Source of the DNA: Govania unica
GTDB lineage: Bacteria > Pseudomonadota > Alphaproteobacteria > Sphingomonadales > Govanellaceae
Assembly (NCBI RefSeq): GCF_027920805.1
Contig: NZ_JANWOI010000003.1
Location: 310,001 to 374,000 of the forward strand
Reading direction: 5' to 3'
Length of the DNA stretch: 64,000 nucleotides
In this document: piece by piece, positions 26,426-34,533 of the stretch
Layout of the letters: each line of letters opens with the position of its first letter
Position numbering within the stretch: the first letter of the stretch is position 1
Made by a program: the position numbers and the translations under genes
The notes under the pieces: generated by a model
Seen by the model: only the letters and a program-made list of their open reading frames with translations
What the model was told of the DNA's origin: nothing
Database searches by the model: none

Positions 26426-28309
26426 ATGCCTGCAACGATTATCGAACCCAATACGCAGTCTTTTTCAACCGTGGCGGTTGATCCGGTCACGCTCGACATC
26501 ATTGAAAACGCCTTGCGCAATGCGCGCCATGAAATGGACGCGACGCTTGTGCGCACCGCCATGTCACCGGGCATTCGTGAACAGGGCGACAGCTTCCCGC
26601 TCATTGCCGACCGCGAGGGACGCATGGTGGTGGGGCAGTTCGGCTCGTTCCTTGATGGCTTTTTGCGCAATTACGGCGGCAGCATCGAGGAAGGCGACGT
26701 GATCTGGCTGTCGGACCCCTATAGCTGCGAAGGGGCTGTCAGTCATAACAATGACTGGATCATCATTCTGCCGATTTTCCGCGATCAGCGTCTGATCGGC
26801 TGGGCATCCATGTTCGGTCATCAGACCGATGTGGGCGGCAAGGTGCCGGGCAGTCTGCCAACCGACGCCAATTCGATCTTTCAGGAAGGGGTGCGCATCC
26901 CGCCTTTGAAGATCTATAAAAAGGGCGTGCTGAATGAGGATATTCTGACGCTGGTTCTGCATCAGGTGCGCACGCCGGATTGGTGCCGGTCGGATTTGAA
27001 TGCGTTGATCGCCAGCTGCCGCACGGCGGAAAAACGCGTTCAGGAAATCTGCGCGCGCTTTGGCACGGATGTCTATATGTCGGCGGTCGAAAGTCTGTTC
27101 GAACGCAACTATCGCGCGATGAAACATTTGATCGCAACCTCGGTGTCGGAAATACCGGTGTCGTTTGAAGATTATGTCTGTGACGACGGCATTGGTTTCG
27201 GCCCCTATAAAATCAAATGCACCATGTGGCGGGAGGGCGACAGGGTCATTCTTGATTGGAGCGGCACCGATCCGCAGTCGGCCAGTTCGATCAATTTTTA
27301 TCTCAATGAAAATATGCTGAAGATGTTCTTCGGCATTTACATGATCATGGTGTTCGACCCGCAGATTCTGTTCAATGACGGGTTCTATCCGCTGGTTGAG
27401 GTGCGGATTCCGGATGGCAGTTTGCTGAAGCCGCAGTTCCCGGCGGCGCTGTCCTGCCGGACCCATGCGCTTGGGCGCATTTTCGACGTGCTTGGTGGGT
27501 TGCTGGGTCAGAAGACGCCGGAGTTTCTGAACGCCGCCGGGTTCTCCTCAAGCCCGCATCTGATGTATTCGGGCGTCGACAAAAGCGGCGAATATTTCCA
27601 GCTGTTCCAGATTGGATTTGGCGGCATTCCCGGACGCCCGTTCGGCGATGGGCCGGATGGACATTCGCTTTGGCCGGGCTTCACCAACGTGCCGAACGAG
27701 TTTCTCGAACGTTATTTCCCGTTGCGGATTGAACGCTATGAAACCGTGCCGGATTCAGGTGGGGCGGGGCTCAATCGCGGCGGCAATGCCATTCTGATCG
27801 CGTATCGCTTCCTTGAACCCGGCATGATCGCCATTCATGATGACCGCTGGTTCACGTCGCCCTGGGGCGTGAACGGCGGACAGCCCGGCATGCGGTCGCG
27901 GAAATATATTCAGCGCGCCGACGGGACGGAGCAGGTGTTGCCGTCCAAATGCGACGACATCAAAGTCACGGCCGGCGATCTGTTGTATTTCATCACCTGG
28001 GGTGGTGGCGGTTGGGGTGATCCGCTGGATCGCGATGCGGAGCTTGTGGCCCGGGAAGTCAAACGCGGACTTGTGACTGTTGACGGGGCAAAAGCCAATT
28101 ACGGGGTGGTTCTGACCTCGGGCAACGGCATTGATATGGCAGCGACCACGGCTTTGCGGGACCAGATGCGGGCTGCGGAGGGGCGTGAGACGCTGTTTAA
28201 TTTTGGCCGCTCCATCGATGAGTTGCGGGCGAGCTGTCTTGAGGAAACCGGATTGCCGGCTCCGCAACAGCCGGTTTGGGTGCAGGCGCGCAAGGCGGTG
28301 GCGGGATAA
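26426..28309 (+). CDS. hyuB: Hydantoinase/oxoprolinase B subunit (second copy)
   Basis: 627-residue HyuB family protein, about 70 residues longer than the copy at 4.6-6.3 kb. Landmarks are TAMSPGIREQGDSFPLIAD, GDVIWLSDPYSCEGAVSHNND, the DWSGTDPQSASSINFY region and the C-terminal GGGGWGDPLDRD. It would pair with the HyuA 11 bases upstream. No NCS1 permease or amidohydrolase accompanies this pair, unlike the first locus, so uptake of its substrate must come from elsewhere. The gene is followed by a strong hairpin and then the regulator. Confidence 0.9.
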   Translation: MPATIIEPNTQSFSTVAVDPVTLDIIENALRNARHEMDATLVRTAMSPGIREQGDSFPLIADREGRMVVGQFGSFLDGFLRNYGGSIEEGDVIWLSDPYSCEGAVSHNNDWIIILPIFRDQRLIGWASMFGHQTDVGGKVPGSLPTDANSIFQEGVRIPPLKIYKKGVLNEDILTLVLHQVRTPDWCRSDLNALIASCRTAEKRVQEICARFGTDVYMSAVESLFERNYRAMKHLIATSVSEIPVSFEDYVCDDGIGFGPYKIKCTMWREGDRVILDWSGTDPQSASSINFYLNENMLKMFFGIYMIMVFDPQILFNDGFYPLVEVRIPDGSLLKPQFPAALSCRTHALGRIFDVLGGLLGQKTPEFLNAAGFSSSPHLMYSGVDKSGEYFQLFQIGFGGIPGRPFGDGPDGHSLWPGFTNVPNEFLERYFPLRIERYETVPDSGGAGLNRGGNAILIAYRFLEPGMIAIHDDRWFTSPWGVNGGQPGMRSRKYIQRADGTEQVLPSKCDDIKVTAGDLLYFITWGGGGWGDPLDRDAELVAREVKRGLVTVDGAKANYGVVLTSGNGIDMAATTALRDQMRAAEGRETLFNFGRSIDELRASCLEETGLPAPQQPVWVQARKAVAG

Positions 28310-28322
28310 TCGAGGATTTGTT

Positions 28323-28350
28323 ATGGTGGCGCACGCAAAGGCGCCACCAT
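28323..28350 (+). terminator. Perfect hairpin between hyuB and gntR
   Basis: ATGGTGGCGC / GCGCCACCAT is a perfect ten-base stem with an eight-base loop. It lies 13 bases past the hyuB stop and 26 bases before the regulator start. Only TTCATTC follows, so it is a weak terminator or a processing/stability element that would lower regulator expression relative to hyuAB. Confidence 0.5.
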
Positions 28351-28376
28351 TTCATTCAGCTGAGCCAGGAACCAAT

Positions 28377-29027
28377 ATGTCACGTGCTTCGGATATTGCT
28401 TATCTGGAAATCCGGGCGAAAATCCTGTCGGGTGAACTCGCGCCGGGAAGCCAGTTGAAGGAAGAAGAACTGGCGGACATCTGCAAGGTGTCGCGGACCC
28501 CGATCCGCGATGCCCTGAGACGTCTTGAGGCCGAAATGTTCGTGCGGCGTACGGACACGCAACGCACCTATGTTCCGGAATGGACCTCGGGCGATATCGA
28601 GGAAGTGTTCACGCTCCGCGCTATGCTTGAAGGTCACGCGGCGGCGCGCGCGGCGGAACGCATCACAGGCATGCAGATCGATCAGTTGCGCTTGCATAAT
28701 GATCTGATTGCAAAATCCATGCTGGATGTCAAAAATCTCGATATCGATAGTTTCTTGCAGCAAAACCGGCTGTTTCACGATCTGGTGATTGAAACGGCGG
28801 CGTCAACGCGGCTTGCGGGCATGCTGTCGAAGCTTGTGGAGCAGCCGATCGTGCATCGAACGGCGCTTGGTTATGATCAACGCGAAATGCTGCAAAGCCA
28901 TACCGAGCATGAGCAGTTGATCGCGGCCTTTCGCGATAGCGATGGGCAATGGGCGCAGTCGGTTATGACTTCGCATATTCGCCGCGCCTATCATGCCTAT
29001 GAGGCCCGGCGTCAGGTCAGGGATTGA
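28377..29027 (+). CDS. GntR-family regulator with FCD domain
   Basis: 216 residues: an N-terminal GntR winged helix (YLEIRAKILSGELAPGSQLKEEELA and VSRTPIRDALRRLEAE) followed by an all-helical FCD ligand domain (EVFTLRAMLEGHAAARAAE, the FHDLVIETA metal-site helix and the SHTEHEQLIAAFRD helix). The start at 28377 has AGGA upstream; a start at 28323 would place the first codon inside a hairpin stem. As the last gene of the hyuAB operon it is the likely repressor acting at the TTTGTATACAAA site. Its end overlaps the convergent flavoprotein gene by 11 bases. Confidence 0.88.
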   Translation: MSRASDIAYLEIRAKILSGELAPGSQLKEEELADICKVSRTPIRDALRRLEAEMFVRRTDTQRTYVPEWTSGDIEEVFTLRAMLEGHAAARAAERITGMQIDQLRLHNDLIAKSMLDVKNLDIDSFLQQNRLFHDLVIETAASTRLAGMLSKLVEQPIVHRTALGYDQREMLQSHTEHEQLIAAFRDSDGQWAQSVMTSHIRRAYHAYEARRQVRD

Positions 29028-30234
29028 GCCAGTCCGTTATGCCCTTGGCGGCGGCGACGGCGGTGGCGAAACTCGCTTGCAACAGATAGCCGCCGGTCGG
29101 GGCTTCCCAATCGAGCATTTCACCGGCCGCGAAGACTCCCGGAAATTTGCGCAGCATGAACTGCGCGTCGAGGTCGGCGCGGGCAATGCCGCCTGCGCTT
29201 GAAATGGCGCGTGCGAGCGGCTGCACGCCGGTGATGTGGAGCGGCACGGCCTTGATGAGGGCGGCGAGATCCGCTGTGGCGTGAAGATCCGTCGCCTCAC
29301 GCATGAGATTGATGGCAAGGGGAGTGAGCCCCGCGCCTTTGCGCAGACGGTTTGCGAGCGACTGATTGGCGCGCACACGATCAAGCCGCTGACGGAGGGC
29401 GTCGGTGGTCAGGTCGGGGCGGAGGTCGATGCTGAGGACTGCCTTGCCGTCACGGGCGAGCGTCGCCCGCAGCTCGGCGGACAGAGCATAAACCGCGCCG
29501 CCTTCGATGCCATAAGTCGTGATCATAGCTTCGCCGCGCAGGCGATGGCTGCCATGGGTGATGGCGACGGTTTTCAGGGGCTCGCCAGCGAAGCGGGTTT
29601 GGAAATTCTCGCTCCAGTCGAGCATGAAGCCGCTGTTGGCAGGGGTGAAGGGCGTGACCGCGATGTCACGGGCGGTCAGGATATCGCGCCAGGCACCGGT
29701 CGAACCCAGGCGCGGCCAGCTCGCGCCGCCGAGGGCCAGCAAGGTTGCGTCACTGCGGACGGTTTCGACGGCACCGGATGGGGTGCGGAATTGCAGCGCC
29801 TTGTCGTCGGTCCAGCCGATCCAGTCATGCTGGGGGACGATACGCACTTGAAGCTGTTCCAGACGCAGGAGCCAGGCGCGCAACAGAGGGGAGGTTTTGA
29901 GCCTGCGCGGGAACACGCGGTCGCTTGAGCCGACGAAGGTCTCCTGCCCAAGTCCTTCGGCCCAGGCGCGGAGGGCGTCTGGGGGAAACGCGGTGATCGC
30001 CGGTGTGAGCCAGTCTTCAGCCGCGCCATAGCGTGTGAGGAATTGCGGCAGGGGCTCACTATGGGTGAGGTTCAGCCCGCCACGTCCGGCCATGAGAAAT
30101 TTGCGGCCAACAGAGGCCATGCGGTCGTAAATCGTGACCGCATGACCAGCTGTTGCCAATATTTCCGCAGCCATCAACCCGGCCGGTCCGGCCCCGATAA
30201 TGGCGACGGACGCTGATGCCGGGCGATTGCTCAT
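29017..30234 (-). CDS. HI0933/BaiN-like FAD-dependent oxidoreductase
   Basis: 405-residue flavoprotein. It has the N-terminal dinucleotide motif IIGAGPAGLMAAEILATAG, the family segment VGRKFLMAGRGGLNLTHSE, and a C-terminal FAAGEMLDWEAPTGGYLLQ FAD motif. Such proteins are widespread and poorly characterised; a few (BaiN) act on bile acids. The first base of its start codon is the last base of the helicase stop (TGATG), so the two are translationally coupled although no functional link is known. Confidence 0.88.
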   Translation of the reverse strand: MSNRPASASVAIIGAGPAGLMAAEILATAGHAVTIYDRMASVGRKFLMAGRGGLNLTHSEPLPQFLTRYGAAEDWLTPAITAFPPDALRAWAEGLGQETFVGSSDRVFPRRLKTSPLLRAWLLRLEQLQVRIVPQHDWIGWTDDKALQFRTPSGAVETVRSDATLLALGGASWPRLGSTGAWRDILTARDIAVTPFTPANSGFMLDWSENFQTRFAGEPLKTVAITHGSHRLRGEAMITTYGIEGGAVYALSAELRATLARDGKAVLSIDLRPDLTTDALRQRLDRVRANQSLANRLRKGAGLTPLAINLMREATDLHATADLAALIKAVPLHITGVQPLARAISSAGGIARADLDAQFMLRKFPGVFAAGEMLDWEAPTGGYLLQASFATAVAAAKGITDWLNP

Positions 30235-32525
30235 CAGGCTTTGGGGCCTCTCGGTTTAAAGGGGCGTGCGCCTGCGGGTTTCGGACCGTCGAACTTTTTG
30301 GCGCCAAATTTTTTGTCGCCAGCAGGTTTCTTGTCCGCAAATTTACGGTCGCCGAATTCTTTCTTGTCGCCATAGGGCTTTTTATCGCCATAGGGTTTCT
30401 TGTCGTCGAACTTGCGCGGGCCGAATTCTTTTTTGTCAGCGTAAGGCTTCTTTTCGCCGAACTTGCGCTCGCCGGTTTCCTTTTTGTCGCCATATGGTTT
30501 TTTATCGCCATAGGGCTTCTTGTCGTCGAACTTACGCGGGCCGAATTCTTTTTTGTCGCCGTATGGCTTTTTATCGCCATAGGGTTTTTTGTCGTCGAAC
30601 TTGCGTTCACCGAATTCTTTTTTCTTGCCCGTGAAACTCGGCTTCAGGGGACCGTCCTGGCGGGCATTTTCCGCGTTGCGGTCCTGAATGGTCTGACGGA
30701 CAAAAGTCTTGGCCGGGCGATGTTCGGTTTTCGCACGGTCCGGCTTCTGATAGTCCGACTTCGGACGCTCAGGCTTCTGACCCCAGTCTTTGGGGTTTTC
30801 CGTGGTCCAATCGACGAGTGGTTCTGTCGATTGTTTGGGTTCGCGCGGGCTGTCCTTGCGGTAGGCTGGCTTGCGGTCTTCGCGCGGACGGTCCTCACGA
30901 TCGGTCTTGCGCGCAGGCATGGCCGGGCTCGACGGTTCGATGCGGATTTCTTTCTGATCCGACAGGGCGATGGCCGCCGTGAATTTTGCGGCCGCCTCCG
31001 GCATGATCGCGAATTTTGTCTCGCGGTCGAAAATGCGGATCGGGCCGATGTCTCTTTTGGTCACATGGCCGGTGCGGCAAATCAACGGCAATAGCCATTT
31101 GGGATCGGCGTTGTTCTGACGGCCGATGGTGGTGCGGAACCACACCATGTTTTCGGGGTCGGCATGCTGACGACGCGGACCTTCGTCACGCTCGGGGCGT
31201 CCGCCATCGCGGTTATCGCCCACATAGAGATCTTCAGGGGCGGGCAGGCGGGCGCGATAAAGACGAATGAGCGCTGCGGCGATGTCTTCGGCCGAGCGAC
31301 CGGCAAGCAGCGTGCGGGCCAGTTCGAGTTCGTCTTCGGCGGCGGCTTCGATCAACAGCGGATCGTCCAGCATGCGTTGCTGGTCGCGGACGCGGATTTC
31401 GTCGGCGGTCGGCGGATTGCCCCAGGTGGCTTCAACCTTGGCCCAGCCGAGAATCTGTTCAGCCCGGCGGCGGCGGGTATAGGGCACAAGCAACAGCGAG
31501 ATGCCCTTGCGGCCTGCGCGTCCGGTCCGGCCGCTCCGATGCAGCAAGGTTTCCTTGTCGGTCGGAAGGTCGGCATGGACCACGAGGCCGAGATCGGGCA
31601 GATCGAGCCCGCGTGCGGCTACGTCGGTTGCGACGCAAACCCGGGCGCGGCCGTCACGCAGCGCCTGAAGCGCCTGGGTGCGGTCGTTCTGGCTCAGTTC
31701 ACCGGACAGGGCCACGGCGGAAAAGCCACGTTCCTGAAGGCTCGCCTGGAGCCGGCGGACGGCTTCGCGGGTGGCGCAGAACACGAGGGTAGTGCGCACT
31801 TCGAAATAGCGCAGCACATTGACTACCGCGTGTTCGATCTCGTTTGGTGCGATGCGGACGGCGCGATACTCGATATCGCTATGGGCTTCGCCTTTCACGA
31901 TGGTGTCGATGCGCAACGCGTCTTTCTGGTAACGCGTGGCGAGGTTGGCGATTTCACGGGCGATGGTCGCCGAGAACAACATCGTGCGTCGCTCGGACGG
32001 TGTCTCTTCAAGAATGGCTTCGAGTTCTTCACGGAACCCGAGATCAAGCATTTCGTCGGCTTCGTCGAGCACCACAACCCGCAGGTTGGAGACATCGATC
32101 TGGCCGCGCTCGATATGGTCGCGCAGACGGCCCGGGGTGCCGACGACGATGTGACAGCCGTCAGCAAGGGCTCGCGCCTCGCGCCGGGGATCCATGCCGC
32201 CGACGCAGGACACGACGCGCGCGCCGGTCTGGGCATAAAGCCAGCTCAGCTCGGCATTGACCTGCAAGGCCAGTTCCCGCGTCGGAGCCACGACCAGTGC
32301 GAGGGGGGCGCCCGCCCCATCAAAGCGTTCAGCCTCCCCAAGGAGGGTCGGGGCGAAGGCGAGGCCATAGGCCACCGTCTTGCCGGAGCCGGTCTGGGCA
32401 GACACCAAAAGATCGCGCTCGGAAGCGTTCGCTTCGAGGACAGCGGCCTGGACCGCCGTAGGCTCCAGATATTTGCGCTCCGCGAGGGCACGGGCGAGCG
32501 CGGGATGGGTCGTGGGGAAAGGCAC
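30234..32525 (-). CDS. DEAD-box RNA helicase with long basic repeat tail
   Basis: 763 residues. The two RecA-like domains occupy about residues 1-370: Q-motif region, VSAQTGSGKTVAYGLA (motif I), PTRELALQV, VLDEADEMLD (motif II), LFSATI (motif III), VATDVAARGLDLPD (motif V) and HRSGRTGRAGR (motif VI). A DbpA-like RNA-binding domain (GHVTKRDIGPIRIFDRETKF) follows near residues 450-500. The last ~240 residues are lysine-rich and disordered, with repeated KKPYGDKK and GPRKFDDK blocks that probably bind RNA non-specifically. This is the DeaD/CsdA type, acting in ribosome assembly or cold adaptation. It is first in a two-gene unit with the flavoprotein. Confidence 0.93.
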   Translation of the reverse strand: MPFPTTHPALARALAERKYLEPTAVQAAVLEANASERDLLVSAQTGSGKTVAYGLAFAPTLLGEAERFDGAGAPLALVVAPTRELALQVNAELSWLYAQTGARVVSCVGGMDPRREARALADGCHIVVGTPGRLRDHIERGQIDVSNLRVVVLDEADEMLDLGFREELEAILEETPSERRTMLFSATIAREIANLATRYQKDALRIDTIVKGEAHSDIEYRAVRIAPNEIEHAVVNVLRYFEVRTTLVFCATREAVRRLQASLQERGFSAVALSGELSQNDRTQALQALRDGRARVCVATDVAARGLDLPDLGLVVHADLPTDKETLLHRSGRTGRAGRKGISLLLVPYTRRRRAEQILGWAKVEATWGNPPTADEIRVRDQQRMLDDPLLIEAAAEDELELARTLLAGRSAEDIAAALIRLYRARLPAPEDLYVGDNRDGGRPERDEGPRRQHADPENMVWFRTTIGRQNNADPKWLLPLICRTGHVTKRDIGPIRIFDRETKFAIMPEAAAKFTAAIALSDQKEIRIEPSSPAMPARKTDREDRPREDRKPAYRKDSPREPKQSTEPLVDWTTENPKDWGQKPERPKSDYQKPDRAKTEHRPAKTFVRQTIQDRNAENARQDGPLKPSFTGKKKEFGERKFDDKKPYGDKKPYGDKKEFGPRKFDDKKPYGDKKPYGDKKETGERKFGEKKPYADKKEFGPRKFDDKKPYGDKKPYGDKKEFGDRKFADKKPAGDKKFGAKKFDGPKPAGARPFKPRGPKA
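30340..30620 (-). repeat. Direct repeats encoding the helicase KPYGDKK tail
   Basis: Blocks such as CGCCATAGGGCTTTTTATCG (plus-strand reading) recur about every 24-120 bases and encode KKPYGDKK and KEFGPRKFDDK units. The larger unit of about 130 bases is present roughly twice. Copies are near identical at the DNA level, indicating recent expansion or conversion. Confidence 0.75.
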
Positions 32526-32761
32526 TATGTATCAATCTGATTAGCGGGACTTGGCGGTCGCGCGCGTTAAATGAAGCGCATTAAATAGCTGATTAGAGAT
32601 GAAAAGGCCAATTTTTAAAAGAAGGTGAAATTATCTTTCAGGATATCAACTCATTAGCTCTGGCCGGTGAAATTGTCTTGCACCTTGATTGTGATCTCCA
32701 CATACTTTTGACTATGTCGGGGCCATAGGGATGGCGCTGCCTTACCAGGAGTGATTACGTC

Positions 32762-34057
32762 TTGAAACGTATCCTCGTTATTCTGGTTGTGGCTTTGGTT
32801 GTCGGCGTCATCTGCTTTGCCCTTTTGGCTCGGCGGCCTGCTATTGCGCGGATCGAACCGCCTGTTGCAGCAAGTTTTTCCTCCGAACTCGTGGCTCATG
32901 GGGCGGTTTTGGCCGGGGCTGGCTATTGCGCCACCTGCCACACCGCCAAGGGCGGGCAGCCTTATGCCGGTGGCTATGCCATGAAAACTGGCTTTGGCAC
33001 CATTTATTCCACCAATATCACGCCGGACCCCGACACCGGCATTGGCCGCTGGTCCGAAGCCGCCTTTCGCCGCGCCATGCATGAAGGAGTGGCGCGGGAT
33101 GGGTCGCATTTGTTCCCGGCCTTTCCCTATGACCATTTCACCAAGCTGAGTGATGGGGATGTGGCGGCGCTTTATGCTTATTTCATGACCCGTCCGCCGG
33201 TGCGGGCCGAGGCGAAGAAAAATGCCCTGCCGTTTCCCCTGAATATCCGGGCCTTGCAGGCGGGCTGGAAATTCCTGTTTTTCAAGCCGGGACGGTTTGT
33301 CGACGTGGCCGGGAAGGACGCGGACTGGAACCGGGGCGCTTATCTGGCGGAAGGCATCAGCCATTGCGGCGCCTGCCATACCCCGCGCAACCTGCTTGGG
33401 GCGGAGAAAAAATCTGCGGCTTATGCTGGCGCGGTGATTGATACCTGGGTCGCGCCGCCGCTGACCAAGGCCAACCCGTCCCCCGCACCCTGGACCGAGG
33501 ACGAGCTGTTCCGATATCTGCGCAGCGGGCTCAGTCAGTATCATGGGACATCGGCCGGGCCTATGGCTCCGGTGGTGCATGACGGACTGTCGAAACTGAC
33601 GGACGGGGATATAAAGACTCTCGCCCTCTATTTCGCGGATATCGGCGGGGCGGCGTCGCGGGCTGGGGCGCTGCAACCGGCTCTGCAAAAGGCGCTAGCG
33701 GCGGATCAATCAAAAGCTGAAGCGTCCCTGGATCCGGCTCACAATCTTTATATGACCGCTTGTGCGTCCTGCCATTACAACGGCGCGGGCGGGCCTGTGC
33801 CGCTCCGCCCAGATCTCGCCCTCAACAGCGCGCTTTATCTTAATGACCCGAGCAACCTTATTCATGTGATGCTGTTCGGCATCAACGCCAAGGATGGCAT
33901 GCCGGGGGTTGTCATGCCGGGTTTCGCCAATCTGAGCGATGCGCGTATTGCGGAGATTGCCGCCTATCTCAGGGCGACGCGCACAGATAAGGCAGCCTGG
34001 CCGGATCTTGAGAAAAAAGTCGCGGCAATCCGGGCGCAGATGGCGGGGCAGGAGTAA
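32762..34057 (+). CDS. Triheme cytochrome c subunit of a molybdenum hydroxylase
   Basis: 431 residues with an N-terminal membrane anchor/signal (ILVILVVALVVGVICFALL) and three heme c motifs: CATCH at 56-60, CGACH at 202-206 and CASCH at 334-338. This matches the cytochrome subunit of periplasmic alcohol/aldehyde dehydrogenases that passes electrons to the respiratory chain. The start is a TTG at 32762 with AGGAG at 32747-32751; no ATG fits the frame nearby. The next genes, eight bases on and then overlapping, encode 2Fe-2S and molybdopterin subunits, so the three form one complex in the periplasm or at the membrane. Confidence 0.88.
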   Translation: MKRILVILVVALVVGVICFALLARRPAIARIEPPVAASFSSELVAHGAVLAGAGYCATCHTAKGGQPYAGGYAMKTGFGTIYSTNITPDPDTGIGRWSEAAFRRAMHEGVARDGSHLFPAFPYDHFTKLSDGDVAALYAYFMTRPPVRAEAKKNALPFPLNIRALQAGWKFLFFKPGRFVDVAGKDADWNRGAYLAEGISHCGACHTPRNLLGAEKKSAAYAGAVIDTWVAPPLTKANPSPAPWTEDELFRYLRSGLSQYHGTSAGPMAPVVHDGLSKLTDGDIKTLALYFADIGGAASRAGALQPALQKALAADQSKAEASLDPAHNLYMTACASCHYNGAGGPVPLRPDLALNSALYLNDPSNLIHVMLFGINAKDGMPGVVMPGFANLSDARIAEIAAYLRATRTDKAAWPDLEKKVAAIRAQMAGQE

Positions 34058-34065
34058 AGACGACC

Positions 34066-34533
34066 ATGATAAAATTCACCATTAATGGCCGCGCCGTCAC
34101 TCTGGATCTTGAGGACCATACGCCGCTTCTGTGGGCCATTCGTGACGATATCGGCTTGACCGGCACCAAATTCGGCTGCGGCATCGGCCTGTGCGGGGCC
34201 TGTACTGTCCATGTGGGCGGGCGGGCCACTCGGTCCTGCATCACGCCGCTTGGCGCGGTGGAGGGGGCGGAGATCACCACCATCGAGGGGCTGGATCCGA
34301 CGGCATCCCACCCGGTGCAGCAGGCCTGGGCCGCGCTTCAGGTGCCGCAATGCGGATATTGCCAGTCCGGACAGATCATGCAGGTGGCGGCGATGCTCAA
34401 GGATTTCCCGATGCCGACCGACAAGGACATCGATGCCGTGATGGCTGGCAGCCTCTGCCGCTGCATGACCTATGCCCGCATTCGGGCGGCCATCAAAAAG
34501 GCTGCTCTTCTTATGAGTGAGGGCAAGGCATGA
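34066..34533 (+). CDS. 2Fe-2S subunit of an IorA/xanthine-dehydrogenase-type hydroxylase
   Basis: 155 residues with the plant-type ferredoxin cluster ligands C38, C43, C46 (GCGIGLCGAC) and C58, and the second cluster ligands C96, C99 (QCGYCQSG), C131 and C133 (SLCRC). It carries electrons from the Moco subunit to the cytochrome. The gene ends in ATGA overlap with the large subunit. It belongs to the isoquinoline 1-oxidoreductase/nicotinate dehydrogenase/aldehyde dehydrogenase small-subunit group. Confidence 0.93.
   Translation: MIKFTINGRAVTLDLEDHTPLLWAIRDDIGLTGTKFGCGIGLCGACTVHVGGRATRSCITPLGAVEGAEITTIEGLDPTASHPVQQAWAALQVPQCGYCQSGQIMQVAAMLKDFPMPTDKDIDAVMAGSLCRCMTYARIRAAIKKAALLMSEGKA

Noticed and set aside
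30340-30620. CRISPR-like or regulatory repeats near 30.5 kb
   Set aside because: They are in-frame repeats of the helicase tail, without unique spacers.
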